64,000 bases of DNA from an uncultured Alphaproteobacteria bacterium (lineage in GTDB: Bacteria; Pseudomonadota; Alphaproteobacteria; Rhodobacterales; Rhodobacteraceae): positions 62,001 to 126,000 of the forward strand of contig CACHDI010000001.1 of assembly GCA_902578545.1 (NCBI GenBank). The letters are read 5' to 3'. Of this stretch, positions 16,551 to 29,312 are shown piece by piece. Numbering within the stretch: position 1 is the stretch's first letter; the number at the start of each line of letters is the position of its first letter. A program made the translations under genes and the position numbers. The notes below the pieces were generated by a model, which had not been told where the DNA came from, did no database searches, and worked only from the letters and a program-made list of their open reading frames with translations.

Positions 16551-18038
16551 TTGAGATTTATATTTTATGATTTTGAAACTACCGGTAGAAATTATAATTG
16601 GGATCAAATTATTCAGGTGGGTGCGATTTTAACAAATGAGAATTTAGAAGAAATAGATGATTTTGAATGTTCATGTATGTTAAAACCGGGAACAGTTCCG
16701 GAGCCGGCAGCTTTACTAGTTAACAAACGAATTCCTGGTGAAGATACAAATTTATCTCATTACAGCTTAGTAAAATTGATGTGGGAAAAATTTAATTCTT
16801 GGATCAAAGAACATAGTCCAGTAGCCTTTCTAGGATATAATTCAATAAATTTTGATGAAGAATTTTTAAGAAGAACATTTTATAAAAATCTTTTTCCTCC
16901 TTTTTTAACAAGTACAAACAATTTAGGAATTTCTAACAAAAGGGGTGACGTTATAAATTTAGCAAGGTCTGCCAATTATTTTTTTCCGGGTACATTAAAA
17001 ACTTCATTTAATGAAAAGGGTAAGGAAATTTTTAAATTGGACCAACTTGCAAGCGATAATATTACCTCTGATAAAGAAGATAACTTGAAATTTCATGATG
17101 CACTTGATGATACCAGGGCAACTATAAGCATAGCTAAATTAATCAAGAAAAAAGCACCTAATTTATGGGAGTCAAGTTTAAGAACTATGAATAAAATAGA
17201 TGTACATGATTTTATTGTAGGTGAAAAATTTGTAGTTTCAGCTGAGTTTTATTTTGGAGTAGCTCGTTTTTATGTGATAACTTATATATGTGAAGATTAT
17301 AACGGTAATGTTAAAGCTTTTGACTTAAGAAATGACCCTTCTCAGTTAGTTGGATTGGATTACCCTGAATTAAAAGAAACTTTTCTTAATACCACTCCAA
17401 AAATTTTAAGAACAGTTATAAAAAACAGACACCCAATTTTGATGGAAGGTGAATTTTCAAATAGGGTAAAGGGATATGAAACTATTGGTTTTGATGAATT
17501 AAATAGTAGAGTTAAAGTTATCAATGAAAATGATGAATTAACATCAAAAATAAAAAGATTTATTCTGGAGGATAATAAAGAAAATGAAATAGACCAGTTA
17601 GATAAAGAACCAGAAGAGTCTATATATACTTTCGGTTTTACTAATCAGCTAGAAAAATCATTAATGCAAGAATTTCATGAAGTAGATTGGGATAAAAAAA
17701 TTGAAATTTCAAAAAAATTTATTGATCTATCAAAAAAGGATTTTAATTCAATTCAACGAGGTAAAATATATAATGAATTTTCAAAAATATTATTGTATGA
17801 AGAAAATCAAAAGATTTTAGATTTTGAAGAAAAACAAAGAATAAAAAGAAAACTTTCCAAGAGAGTGTTTTATCCAGATACTGATACTGTAAAATCACCA
17901 TGGAATAATATAAATAGAGCATTTATGGAAGTAGAAAACCTCGGTATAAAACTAGAGGACGAGGGTAATAAAGAGGATTTAGAGTTTTTGTATAAAATAA
18001 AAGATCTTTTGGAAAAGATTGAAAAAGAATTTAAATAA
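16551..18038 (+). CDS. sbcB: exodeoxyribonuclease I
   Basis: Single-strand 3'-to-5' DNA exonuclease used in recombination and mismatch repair. The 495-residue length fits SbcB. The DnaQ-type site begins at D7/E9 in FYDFETTG, with FLGYNSINFDEEFLRR (ExoII) and FHDALDDTRATISIAK (ExoIII, DEDDh). The middle and C-terminal parts match the SH3-like and helical extensions of ExoI in length. The start is a TTG behind a strong Shine-Dalgarno sequence, giving MRFIFYDFETTG. It is the third gene of a regB-tsaE-sbcB-trxA run. Confidence 0.9.
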   Translation: MRFIFYDFETTGRNYNWDQIIQVGAILTNENLEEIDDFECSCMLKPGTVPEPAALLVNKRIPGEDTNLSHYSLVKLMWEKFNSWIKEHSPVAFLGYNSINFDEEFLRRTFYKNLFPPFLTSTNNLGISNKRGDVINLARSANYFFPGTLKTSFNEKGKEIFKLDQLASDNITSDKEDNLKFHDALDDTRATISIAKLIKKKAPNLWESSLRTMNKIDVHDFIVGEKFVVSAEFYFGVARFYVITYICEDYNGNVKAFDLRNDPSQLVGLDYPELKETFLNTTPKILRTVIKNRHPILMEGEFSNRVKGYETIGFDELNSRVKVINENDELTSKIKRFILEDNKENEIDQLDKEPEESIYTFGFTNQLEKSLMQEFHEVDWDKKIEISKKFIDLSKKDFNSIQRGKIYNEFSKILLYEENQKILDFEEKQRIKRKLSKRVFYPDTDTVKSPWNNINRAFMEVENLGIKLEDEGNKEDLEFLYKIKDLLEKIEKEFK

Positions 18039-18080
18039 CATTATGTAGTAAATATCTATAATTATAAAATGGTACTTATC

Positions 18081-18401
18081 ATGGCAATTACACAAGTAAC
18101 AGATGCTACTTTTGAAGACGAGGTTATAGGTTCAAATATACCTGTAGTAGTTGACTTTTGGGCAGAATGGTGTGGCCCTTGCAAACAAATTGCACCTGCC
18201 TTAGAAGAATTAGCTTCAGAATATGAAGGTGAAATCACAATAGCTAAGGTGAATGTTGATGATAATCCAATATCTCCTAGTAAATTTGGAGTTCGTGGAA
18301 TACCAGCATTATTTTTGTTTAAAAATGGTGAAATGGTTTCATCTAAAGTTGGGGCGTCTCCAAAAGCTTCTCTTCAAAGTTGGATTGAAGAAAATAAATA
18401 G
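18081..18401 (+). CDS. trxA: thioredoxin
   Basis: Small cytoplasmic dithiol reductant, 106 residues from the ATG at 18081. The redox motif is WCGPC at 30-34, with the buried Asp in [10 protein letters not shown] and the cis-proline in [12 protein letters not shown] further in-frame ATG at 18069 would add four residues (MVLI), but the chosen start gives the normal thioredoxin beginning and length. trxA lies next to folC and accD as in many alphaproteobacteria, although here it converges on folC with a 13-base gap. Confidence 0.95.
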   Translation: MAITQVTDATFEDEVIGSNIPVVVDFWAEWCGPCKQIAPALEELASEYEGEITIAKVNVDDNPISPSKFGVRGIPALFLFKNGEMVSSKVGASPKASLQSWIEENK

Positions 18402-18414
18402 TAATATTCTTAAA

Positions 18415-19713
18415 TTAATTATTTATTTCTAAAAAGTAACCAATTAAATAAAGCGAACCTGTGATTAAAACTGTTTTTGGTTTTGAAGAATTATCTTTCC
18501 TGACAAACTTCAAAGCTTTTTCTAAACTATCAGAAACTTTAGAACTAATACCAAGTTTTTTTGACCTATTTAAAATTTCATCAGGTTCATAAGAATTTTT
18601 TTCTAGTGGTATATTAATGGCCACTAATTTATTAATGTATGAATTTAATGGCTTAAGAAATTCCTCTATATTTTTATTTTTCATCATTCCTATTATGATA
18701 TAAAATTTACTCTCTTTTTTTTGGATTTTAATCCATTTTGATAATGCAACACCTGCTGAACCATTATGGCCACCATCAATAAAAATTTTTCCATAAATTC
18801 CTAAATTTTTAGGACTGAATTTACCTTTTTCTATTTTTTGTAATCTTCCTGGCCAATAAACATTTTTAACTGCATCAATAAGATTTTTTTTTCTACATTT
18901 TAATTTTCTCAATGCGGTAATTGCAACTGTAGCATTATCTATTTGGTGAGAACCTTTTAGTAGTGGTAATGGTAATACAATTTTTTTTTCATTAGAAGAA
19001 TATAAAAAAGATTTATAATTTTTTTTATTTTTAAAATCTCTGCCATAAATAGTTGTATCACAATTTTGATTTTTAGATATTTTTTTTAAAACTTTTAAAG
19101 CTGAAGAAGGCTGTTTGGAAATTATCAAATTTGAATTTTTCTTAATAATACCACCTTTTTCAAAGGCTATTTTTTTTATGTTATTTCCCAAAAATTCTTG
19201 GTGATCCATTGCAATAGGTGTTATTATACTTAAGTGGGTACTTTTGATTACATTTGTTGAATCTAGCCTGCCTCCTAACCCAACTTCTAAAATTGTCCAT
19301 TCAGCTTTATTTTTAGAAAAAGCTAAAAAGGCAACTGCTGTTATTAATTCAAAAAAACTTAGCTCTTCTCTATCATTTATTTTTATACATTCTGCTAAAA
19401 GAAACTCAAAATATTTTTTACTTATTTCTTTTCCTGCTATTTGAATTCTTTCAGTAATATTTATCAAATGTGGTGAGGTAAATACATGCACCCTATCTCC
19501 CTTAGATTCTAATCCTGCTTTGATATAAGCTACTGTAGAGCCTTTCCCATTAGTACCTGCGACATGAATTACAGGCGGTATATTGAGATGTGGGTTACCA
19601 AGTTTTTTTAATAGGTTAGAAATTCTTATTTTATTTAAATCTAGCCTTTTGGGGAAATTTTTAAATATATTATGTCTATCTGGTTTCTGACTTAAATAAG
19701 ATATTTGTGACAG
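18415..19713 (-). CDS. folC: folylpolyglutamate/dihydrofolate synthase
   Basis: Mur-ligase-family enzyme that makes dihydrofolate and adds glutamates to folates. Starting at the first ATG (19491) would remove the ATP-binding loop. The frame is open further upstream and encodes the family N-terminus, including LDLNKIRISNLLKKLGNPHL and IHVAGTNGKGSTVAYIKAGL with the P-loop GTNGKGS. Upstream of that, only a CTG at 19713, nine bases after AAGGA, looks like a usable start, giving 432 residues, the normal length. Other motifs are FTSPHL, TILEVGLGGRLDSTN and the IDGGHN run. It lies 34 bases behind accD in the classic accD-folC operon. Confidence 0.88.
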   Translation of the reverse strand: MSQISYLSQKPDRHNIFKNFPKRLDLNKIRISNLLKKLGNPHLNIPPVIHVAGTNGKGSTVAYIKAGLESKGDRVHVFTSPHLINITERIQIAGKEISKKYFEFLLAECIKINDREELSFFELITAVAFLAFSKNKAEWTILEVGLGGRLDSTNVIKSTHLSIITPIAMDHQEFLGNNIKKIAFEKGGIIKKNSNLIISKQPSSALKVLKKISKNQNCDTTIYGRDFKNKKNYKSFLYSSNEKKIVLPLPLLKGSHQIDNATVAITALRKLKCRKKNLIDAVKNVYWPGRLQKIEKGKFSPKNLGIYGKIFIDGGHNGSAGVALSKWIKIQKKESKFYIIIGMMKNKNIEEFLKPLNSYINKLVAINIPLEKNSYEPDEILNRSKKLGISSKVSDSLEKALKFVRKDNSSKPKTVLITGSLYLIGYFLEINN

Positions 19714-19722
19714 TTTAAATGG

Positions 19723-19727
19723 TCCTT
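19723..19727 (-). promoter_or_regulatory. ribosome-binding site supporting a CTG start of folC
   Basis: Read on the minus strand, AAGGA precedes CTG (19713-19711) by 9 bases, just after an in-frame stop. No ATG, GTG or TTG exists in frame between here and the P-loop. Confidence 0.5.
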
Positions 19728-19747
19728 ATAAATTCAAAAAACATAAG

Positions 19748-20647
19748 TTATAAATTAACTTCATTGGTATCTTTTTTTATATCGCCTCTAATAGCGCGAG
19801 GTTGGTTCATAAGAATATGAAGTATTACAATTAGTTCATCTCTAATTTTATCTCTAGGAATAACCATATCAACCATACCATGATCTAGTAAATATTCGGA
19901 TTTTTGAAAACCATCAGGTAATCTTTCTCCGATTGTTTGTTCTATAACTCTTGGACCTGCAAAACATATTAAAGCATTTGGTTCTGCTATAGTTATATCC
20001 CCAAGCATCGCATATGAAGCAGTCACACCTCCAGTTGTAGGATTAGTAAGAACTACAACATAAGGTAATTTGGCTTCTCTTAATGACTGAATTGCCACAA
20101 TAGACCTAGGCATTTGCATAAGAGAAAGAATACTCTCCTGCATTCTTGCTCCTCCAGCAGCTGCAAATAACACAAAAGGTGTTTTAAATTTAAGTGAATT
20201 ATTAACACCTGCAATTATACTGTTGCCTACAGACATACCCATTGATCCACCCATAAAGGCAAAATTTTGAACTGCCACAGTAACTTTTAGTCTTCCCACA
20301 TCTCCAACTGTTAGAACCATGGCATCTTTTTCACTTGTTTTTTTTCTTGTCTCCTTAATTCGATCTGTATATTTTTTTGTATCCTTAAAATTTAATGGGT
20401 CCTCAACCACATCCTCATAATCAATTCTTGAATAAATTCCACCATCAAAAAGGTCCAAGAGCCTTTCCTTAGGAGAAATCAGCATATGGTGACCACATCC
20501 ATTACAAACGTTTAATGAATCTTTGATTTCTCTGTGAAAAAGCATCATTCCACATTTCTGACATTTTTGCCAAAGATTTTCAGGAGTATCTTTTTTAGAA
20601 AAGATAGCATTAATTTTAGGTCTTACGTAATTTGAAATCCAATTCAT
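19748..20647 (-). CDS. accD: acetyl-CoA carboxylase carboxyltransferase subunit beta
   Basis: Beta half of the carboxyltransferase that makes malonyl-CoA, the first committed step of fatty-acid synthesis. The 299 residues begin with the four-cysteine zinc ribbon (C29, C32, C48, C51, in QKCQKCGMM and NVCNGCGHHM). The crotonase-type carboxyltransferase fold follows, with FVLFAAAGGARMQE, TTGGVTASYAMLGD and the FAGPRVIEQTIGE stretch. It heads the accD-folC pair. The 161-base gap upstream presumably carries its promoter. Confidence 0.96.
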   Translation of the reverse strand: MNWISNYVRPKINAIFSKKDTPENLWQKCQKCGMMLFHREIKDSLNVCNGCGHHMLISPKERLLDLFDGGIYSRIDYEDVVEDPLNFKDTKKYTDRIKETRKKTSEKDAMVLTVGDVGRLKVTVAVQNFAFMGGSMGMSVGNSIIAGVNNSLKFKTPFVLFAAAGGARMQESILSLMQMPRSIVAIQSLREAKLPYVVVLTNPTTGGVTASYAMLGDITIAEPNALICFAGPRVIEQTIGERLPDGFQKSEYLLDHGMVDMVIPRDKIRDELIVILHILMNQPRAIRGDIKKDTNEVNL

Positions 20648-20751
20648 TTTTATCCTTTAAAATTTCTAATATAAATTAGTATAATAATTAAAAAAACCTA
20701 TATATCTCTCATAAGAATTACAAAAAATTTATTAGACATATATTATTTAAA

Positions 20752-20775
20752 GTATATATACCATCTGTATATATA
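20752..20775. repeat. direct repeat GTATATATA x2
   Basis: Two identical 9-mers, at 20752-20760 and 20767-20775, have 15-base periodicity in the divergent accD/lipoprotein promoter region, about 35-55 bases before the lipoprotein ATG. This may be a regulator half-site pair or -10-like sequence; it is AT-only and could be chance. Confidence 0.3.
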
Positions 20776-20808
20776 AAAAAAAAGAGTGTAAAATTTAACA
20801 AATAACTC

Positions 20809-24466
<3,658 letters not shown>

Positions 24467-24517
24467 GGTTGATGAATTCTAATCAAATATTAAATCTATA
24501 AGTGTTAGGTATATAAT

Positions 24518-25258
24518 ATGAAAAAAAATATTGAAGTAGACAAGGATGAAATTTTAAAATTCGAAGCAATGGCTTCTGAATGGTGGGATCCTTACGGTAA
24601 ATTCAAGCCCTTACACATGCTCAATCCTTGCAGATTAGAGTATATTACATCTCAAATCAAAATTCATTTTAATTGTGATTATAAAGACTTAGAGCCTTTT
24701 AAAGGATTAAGAATTTTGGATATTGGTTGTGGAGGAGGTCTATTGACAGAACCAATGGCTAGATTAGGCGCATCCGTAGTTGGTGTAGACCCTGTTGAGA
24801 AAAATATAAAAGTTGCTAAATTGCACTCAGAAAAATCTGGTTTAGAAATAAATTATATGACCTCTACGGCTGAAAATCTTTTGTCGAAAAAAGAACTTTT
24901 TGATGTAATTTTGAATATGGAAGTTATCGAACATGTGCCTAACCCTCAAAGTTATCTCCATACCTGTTCTAAACTTCTGAAAAAAAATGGTTTAATGACC
25001 TGCTCTACTATTAACAGAAATTACAAAAGTTATTTATTTGCAATTATTGGAGCGGAATATGTAATGAAATGGCTTCCCAAAAAAACTCATGAATGGAGTA
25101 AATTTATTAAACCTGATGAATTATTTGATTTAACTGAAAAATCCAATTTAAAAGTTTTAGATAAACGAGGTTTTGTTTTTAATTTTTTGAAGTGGGATTG
25201 GAGTTTATCCAGTCAAGATCTTTCTGTTAATTATGTTTTAACATCAACAAAAATTTAA
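24518..25258 (+). CDS. ubiG: ubiquinone biosynthesis O-methyltransferase
   Basis: SAM-dependent enzyme that performs both O-methylations in ubiquinone synthesis. The 246 residues begin with the family opening [26 protein letters not shown]. The SAM motif [20 protein letters not shown] (66-85) and the post-motif run [11 protein letters not shown] follow, and NYVLTSTKI closes the protein. It is a single gene. The stop lies 5 bases from the convergent unknown gene. Confidence 0.95.
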   Translation: MKKNIEVDKDEILKFEAMASEWWDPYGKFKPLHMLNPCRLEYITSQIKIHFNCDYKDLEPFKGLRILDIGCGGGLLTEPMARLGASVVGVDPVEKNIKVAKLHSEKSGLEINYMTSTAENLLSKKELFDVILNMEVIEHVPNPQSYLHTCSKLLKKNGLMTCSTINRNYKSYLFAIIGAEYVMKWLPKKTHEWSKFIKPDELFDLTEKSNLKVLDKRGFVFNFLKWDWSLSSQDLSVNYVLTSTKI

Positions 25259-25263
25259 TTTAT

Positions 25264-25992
25264 TTATATTTTTTCAATTGAAGATAACCATAAATCATCA
25301 ATTACTTTTATTTTTTTTTCATCAAACTCATTCATCTTTTTCCAGTATTTTCCGTCCGGGATATAATAACCAGTTTCTTTTTCCATTCTTAGTGCGAGAT
25401 CGATTTTATCTTTATTTAATCTTTTATATTCAATATTAAATTCATCCTCTATGTTATTAATATTAATTTTTTTGAAAATTAGATTACTAGCAGACAGGTT
25501 TGATAAGTTGAAAATCTTGCAATTATTTAAAAGTGCTATTGCCTCTAATCTAGCTGATTTAGCTAATAAATTTTTTAGAGTTTTGTCTTTTCTAAGAGGA
25601 TCTGCTGTACCTTTTCCATAAAAATGTGTTTTTTCACCTTTATAAACCATATCACATCCTTTGTAGTAAATAATGTGAGGTTTAAATTTATATAAAGCCC
25701 AGTAACCTGCGGTAAATGCCATTGTTCCTCCTGCATAAACAAAACCACCAAAGTGATTTTGTGCTTTAACATAATCATCTGCAGAATGAAGGGTTTGTTT
25801 TTGATTTACTTTTTTTGGTCTCTTGTTAATTGGAAAGTCTTCTGGATAAATACAATTAGTCCAGTCTTTCCTAATTTTCCAAGCGTTATTAATAACTACT
25901 ATATTATTGAATATAAAATTTTTCCAATTACTTGCTGAAACAGAGTCTGGTGCACTTCCTATAATAAGGATTTTATTTGTCTTTTTGATCAT
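25264..25992 (-). CDS. unknown protein with nucleotide-sugar-transferase-like features
   Basis: 242 residues, not confidently recognised. It opens with a Rossmann-like strand-loop, ILIIGSAPDSVSASNW, followed by IVVINNAWKIRKDW and YPEDFP. The middle has FVYAGGTMAFTAGYWAL and YKGCDMVYKGEKTHFYGKG. The last third is helical and charged. The GSAP and KGCDM/HFYGKG spacing faintly recalls GT42 or DUF115-type glycosyltransferases, which is inference only. No signal peptide or membrane helix is seen. The ATG follows the marR stop with no gap, so the two are translated from one message and may be functionally linked. Confidence 0.6.
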   Translation of the reverse strand: MIKKTNKILIIGSAPDSVSASNWKNFIFNNIVVINNAWKIRKDWTNCIYPEDFPINKRPKKVNQKQTLHSADDYVKAQNHFGGFVYAGGTMAFTAGYWALYKFKPHIIYYKGCDMVYKGEKTHFYGKGTADPLRKDKTLKNLLAKSARLEAIALLNNCKIFNLSNLSASNLIFKKININNIEDEFNIEYKRLNKDKIDLALRMEKETGYYIPDGKYWKKMNEFDEKKIKVIDDLWLSSIEKI

Positions 25993-26433
25993 CTAATTAC
26001 TTAAAATACTTCTTAATTCTCGAATAATTGGCAAAACTAAATTTGCTTTATCCTTTCCAAGTTTAAAAATTACTTTATTTAGAATTGGAGTAATTGATTT
26101 AATGGCATCCCTTTGTGCTTCAACTCCAGACTTGCTAATTTTAACTTGTTTTTTTCTAGCATCATTCCAATCGGGTCTTATATTGATATATCCAGACGCT
26201 TCTAATTTTGAAAGTGTATTTGTCATAGCCCCTTTTGTTACATGAAAACTTTTAGCTAATTGCATAGGAGTCTTTTCATTTTTGATAGAAGATAAATGAT
26301 TCAGAACTGATAAATGAGATATTGCCATACCGTCTGGTAATATTTTAGAAATTTGTGCTCTTATAAGTTGGTCAATGGTTGTAATTTCTGAGAATAAAAT
26401 AAGTGGGGCCAAATTATTTGATTTATTTTTCAT
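25993..26433 (-). CDS. MarR-family transcriptional regulator
   Basis: 146-residue winged-helix repressor type. Conserved parts are the helix LSVLNHLSSIKNEKTPMQLA, the recognition helix region FHVTKGAMTNTLSKLEASGYI, and the wing NIRPDWNDARKKQVKISKSG (the D-x-R-x-x motif of MarR wings). Dimerisation helices lie at both ends. The stop abuts the start of the unknown gene downstream. Ligand and targets are unknown; autoregulation of this two-gene unit is the simplest guess. Confidence 0.85.
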   Translation of the reverse strand: MKNKSNNLAPLILFSEITTIDQLIRAQISKILPDGMAISHLSVLNHLSSIKNEKTPMQLAKSFHVTKGAMTNTLSKLEASGYINIRPDWNDARKKQVKISKSGVEAQRDAIKSITPILNKVIFKLGKDKANLVLPIIRELRSILSN

Positions 26434-26495
26434 TTAAGTAATTTGAAATTTTCAATTAATTTTTAAGCTATAATATCTCTGAAAATATGCAATAC

Positions 26496-27257
26496 TTAAT
26501 GATTTTTTAATTGAATTACATCATAATCAATTTTATTGCCCAAATCACAAAGTATTTTCCCATTTGGGTCAATAATTACTGAGTGTCCCCAAGTTTTTCT
26601 TGATGAAGTGTTTTGGCCACATTGAGCTGGAGCAATAATAAAAATCTGATTTTCAATTGCACGTGCTTTTAACAAAGTTTCCCAGTGATCTTTTCCTGTT
26701 TTAACTGTAAATGCTGATGGAACACAAATTATATCTGCACCACAATTTTTAAGGGCACTAAATAAATAAGGAAATCTTACGTCATAGCAAATAGTAAGTC
26801 CAATTTTAGCAAATGGGGTTTTTACTAAAACTAACTCTCTTCCTGGTTTGAAAAATTTTGATTCAAAATAAGTTTCTTTGCAATTAATTTTTACATCAAA
26901 CATATGAATTTTATCATATTTTGATACAATTTTACCATTTTCATTTATTAATATTGACCTATTTACAAATTTATCTTTTTTTATTTTTAATACTGTTGAT
27001 CCAATCAAACACCAAACAGTGAATTTTTTACAAAGCTTTTTAACTAGGTGGATCATTGGATCCTCTTTCTCAGCCGTTAAAGTTTTGTTTCTTAGTTCAT
27101 TATCTGTAGAGATAAAATTTGAAACTTCTGGGCTTAAAATGAAATTAGCGCCTTTCTCCACACATTGGTTAAAATAATATTCAAGTTGGCGACAATTGTC
27201 TTTTAGATTATCATTTGAAGATAATTGAATGATCCCTATCTTAATATCAATATCCAT
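26496..27257 (-). CDS. carbon-nitrogen hydrolase (Nit/omega-amidase type)
   Basis: Nitrilase-superfamily hydrolase of 253 residues. The catalytic triad is clear: E44 in ILSPEVSNF, K116 in KYDKIHMFDV and C157 in GLTICYDVRFPYLF. KTWGHSVIIDPNGKIL is typical of the Nit1/Nit2 branch, whose members hydrolyse deaminated glutathione or alpha-keto acid omega-amides. The gene is divergent from the BioC/NDUFAF5-like methyltransferase gene across 66 bases, a neighbourhood often seen in alphaproteobacteria. Confidence 0.87.
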   Translation of the reverse strand: MDIDIKIGIIQLSSNDNLKDNCRQLEYYFNQCVEKGANFILSPEVSNFISTDNELRNKTLTAEKEDPMIHLVKKLCKKFTVWCLIGSTVLKIKKDKFVNRSILINENGKIVSKYDKIHMFDVKINCKETYFESKFFKPGRELVLVKTPFAKIGLTICYDVRFPYLFSALKNCGADIICVPSAFTVKTGKDHWETLLKARAIENQIFIIAPAQCGQNTSSRKTWGHSVIIDPNGKILCDLGNKIDYDVIQLKNH

Positions 27258-27323
27258 TTATTTATAACTAAAGTATATAAATTAAGAACAAATAAATTTT
27301 CTAAAATTCTAAATTATCACTAA

Positions 27324-28085
27324 ATGACAGATCAACAAAATATTTTTGATGAAAAACTTATAGATATTAGAAAAAAACGAGTAAAAAATAATTTTTCTAC
27401 TTTTATACATGATTTAGCCATAAGTGATTTAAAACATAGGTTATTAGAAATTGGTAATGAATGTTTAGAAATATTAATAGTTGGTCATTTTGCAAAATAT
27501 TGGTCTAATAATCTAACAATTAAAAAAACTAAATATATCAAAGAAAATAAATTTCTTAATATTTTACCAAGATCTCAAGACTTAATTATTAGTGCTCTCC
27601 ATTTACATAGTGCAAATGATCCAATTTCTAAATTAGTTCAAATGAGATTTGGATTAAAAACTAATGGAATTTTTTTGGGGTATGCTTTTGGCGAAAAGAG
27701 CCTTTATGAATTAAGGAGATCTTTTGAATATGCAGAGATAAAAAACTTTGGGGGTATTTCTCCAAGAATACATCCTATGATTACAATACCTACATATGGG
27801 TCATTATTGAATAGATCAGGTTTTAATTTTTGTGTAACGGATAAACTTCATTTTGAAATTGAATATGATAATCCGATGCATTTGATCCATGATATAAAAC
27901 GAATAGGTGAAACAAATAGTTTGTTAAATAGAAATAAAAAGATTTTGACAAAGAGTTTTTTAAAAGATGTCTTAAACTTTTATCAGAAAAATTTTTTATC
28001 AAAAAAGTCAAAAAATAAATATATCTCTACATTTGACATAATTTGTTTAACTGGTTGGAATTCAAAACCTAAAAATATGGTTTAA
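27324..28085 (+). CDS. BioC/NDUFAF5-like methyltransferase, degenerate SAM motif
   Basis: 253 residues. The N-terminal IFDEKLIDIRKKRV and the C-terminal GGISPRIHPMITIPTYGSLLNRSGF and IHDIKRIGETNSLLNR match the alphaproteobacterial family related to mitochondrial complex I factor NDUFAF5. The SAM-binding loop, usually D-x-G-x-G-x-G, reads ILIVGHFAKYW, so cofactor binding is doubtful. The protein may be an assembly factor without methylation, or may use a changed loop. An AT-rich terminator-like hairpin overlaps the stop codon. Confidence 0.72.
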   Translation: MTDQQNIFDEKLIDIRKKRVKNNFSTFIHDLAISDLKHRLLEIGNECLEILIVGHFAKYWSNNLTIKKTKYIKENKFLNILPRSQDLIISALHLHSANDPISKLVQMRFGLKTNGIFLGYAFGEKSLYELRRSFEYAEIKNFGGISPRIHPMITIPTYGSLLNRSGFNFCVTDKLHFEIEYDNPMHLIHDIKRIGETNSLLNRNKKILTKSFLKDVLNFYQKNFLSKKSKNKYISTFDIICLTGWNSKPKNMV

Positions 28086-28104
28086 AAAACTTTCAAAGTT
28101 TTTT
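28084..28104 (+). terminator. AT-rich terminator-like hairpin after the methyltransferase
   Basis: AAAAAACTT and AAGTTTTTT form a perfect 9-base stem around a 3-base loop, ending in a run of six T. The stem has a single G-C pair, so it is weak, but the position directly at the stop codon and the T-run fit a rho-independent terminator. Confidence 0.45.
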
Positions 28105-28191
28105 ACATATTTCATTGAAAAAAAATTACACACACTTAATTAATCTATATGCAACAGCGTAAGTCTTTAAACAACAGATTTGGATATTTAA

Positions 28192-29250
28192 TTGAATTTA
28201 TATAAACCTGGAGAGGGAAGGCTAAAGTACGCCAGTAAAGATCACCCTGCACTACCTTCTGCCAAAATCGGCATTCTTATTGCCAATTTAGGCACACCTG
28301 ATAATACAGACTATTGGTCTATGCGTCGTTATTTAAACGAATTTCTGTCTGATAAAAGGGTAATAGATTACCCAAAATGGCTTTGGCAACCATTACTTCA
28401 AATAGTTATTCTATCTAAAAGGCCTTTTTCATCTGGAGAAGCATACAAAAGTATTTGGAATAATAAGGATAATGAAAGTCCTTTACTGACTACTACAAAA
28501 CTTCAGCTAAAAAAAATATCTGAATTTTTTTATAAAAAATATGGGAATAAAGTAGTTCTAGATTTTTGCATGAGGTATGGAAATCCATCAACAGAAAAAG
28601 CAATAAAAAATCTTCAATCTCAAGGATGCGAAAAGATAATTTTTTTCCCCTTATATCCTCAGTATGCAGGACCAACTACTGCCACAGCAAATGATCAAGC
28701 ATTTAGATCACTTATGAAACTGAAATGGCAACCAGCATTTAGAACAGTACCAGCATATTTTGAGAATGAAACTTATTTACTTTCTTTATCAAATTCAATT
28801 AAAGAAGCCTATAAAAAAGCTAAAACAAAACCAGATCATTTAGTAGTATCATATCATGGAGTTCCGGAGAGGTATTTAATGGCAGGTGATCCCTATCATT
28901 GTCAATGTCAAAAAACAACTAGATTACTTGCAGAAAGACTCAAATGGGACAAAGCTCATTTTACAACAACTTTTCAGTCAAAATTTGGCCCTGAGAAGTG
29001 GGTTGGCCCTTCGACAGTTGATTATGTAGCTGATTTGGCAAAAAATGGTAAAAAAAACATAGCTATAATTGCTCCTGCTTTTTCATCTGATTGTGTAGAG
29101 ACACTTGAGGAGATAAATGAAGAAATAGCAGAAAGTTTTTCAGAAGCTGGTGGGGAAACGTTTCTATACATCCCTTGTTTAAATGACAGGGATGATCATA
29201 TCAAAGCACTCATAAATATTTTAGAGAATGAATTATCTGGGTGGCTTTAA
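28192..29250 (+). CDS. hemH: ferrochelatase
   Basis: Inserts Fe2+ into protoporphyrin IX, the last step of haem synthesis. The 352 residues show LIANLGTPDNTDYWSMRRYL, the metal-site histidine H222 in SYHGVPERYLMAGDPYHCQC, and the catalytic acidic run CVETLEEINEE near residue 300. The start is TTG 28192, which directly follows an in-frame TAA (28189-28191), so no longer protein is possible. The product serves the cytochromes of petB/petC, and hemF lies 12 kb downstream. Confidence 0.94.
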   Translation: MNLYKPGEGRLKYASKDHPALPSAKIGILIANLGTPDNTDYWSMRRYLNEFLSDKRVIDYPKWLWQPLLQIVILSKRPFSSGEAYKSIWNNKDNESPLLTTTKLQLKKISEFFYKKYGNKVVLDFCMRYGNPSTEKAIKNLQSQGCEKIIFFPLYPQYAGPTTATANDQAFRSLMKLKWQPAFRTVPAYFENETYLLSLSNSIKEAYKKAKTKPDHLVVSYHGVPERYLMAGDPYHCQCQKTTRLLAERLKWDKAHFTTTFQSKFGPEKWVGPSTVDYVADLAKNGKKNIAIIAPAFSSDCVETLEEINEEIAESFSEAGGETFLYIPCLNDRDDHIKALINILENELSGWL

Positions 29251-29312
29251 ACCTTACCTTAGTTTATATTTATTAATAATTTTTATTAAGTAGTTAGGAT
29301 CTAATCATATCT

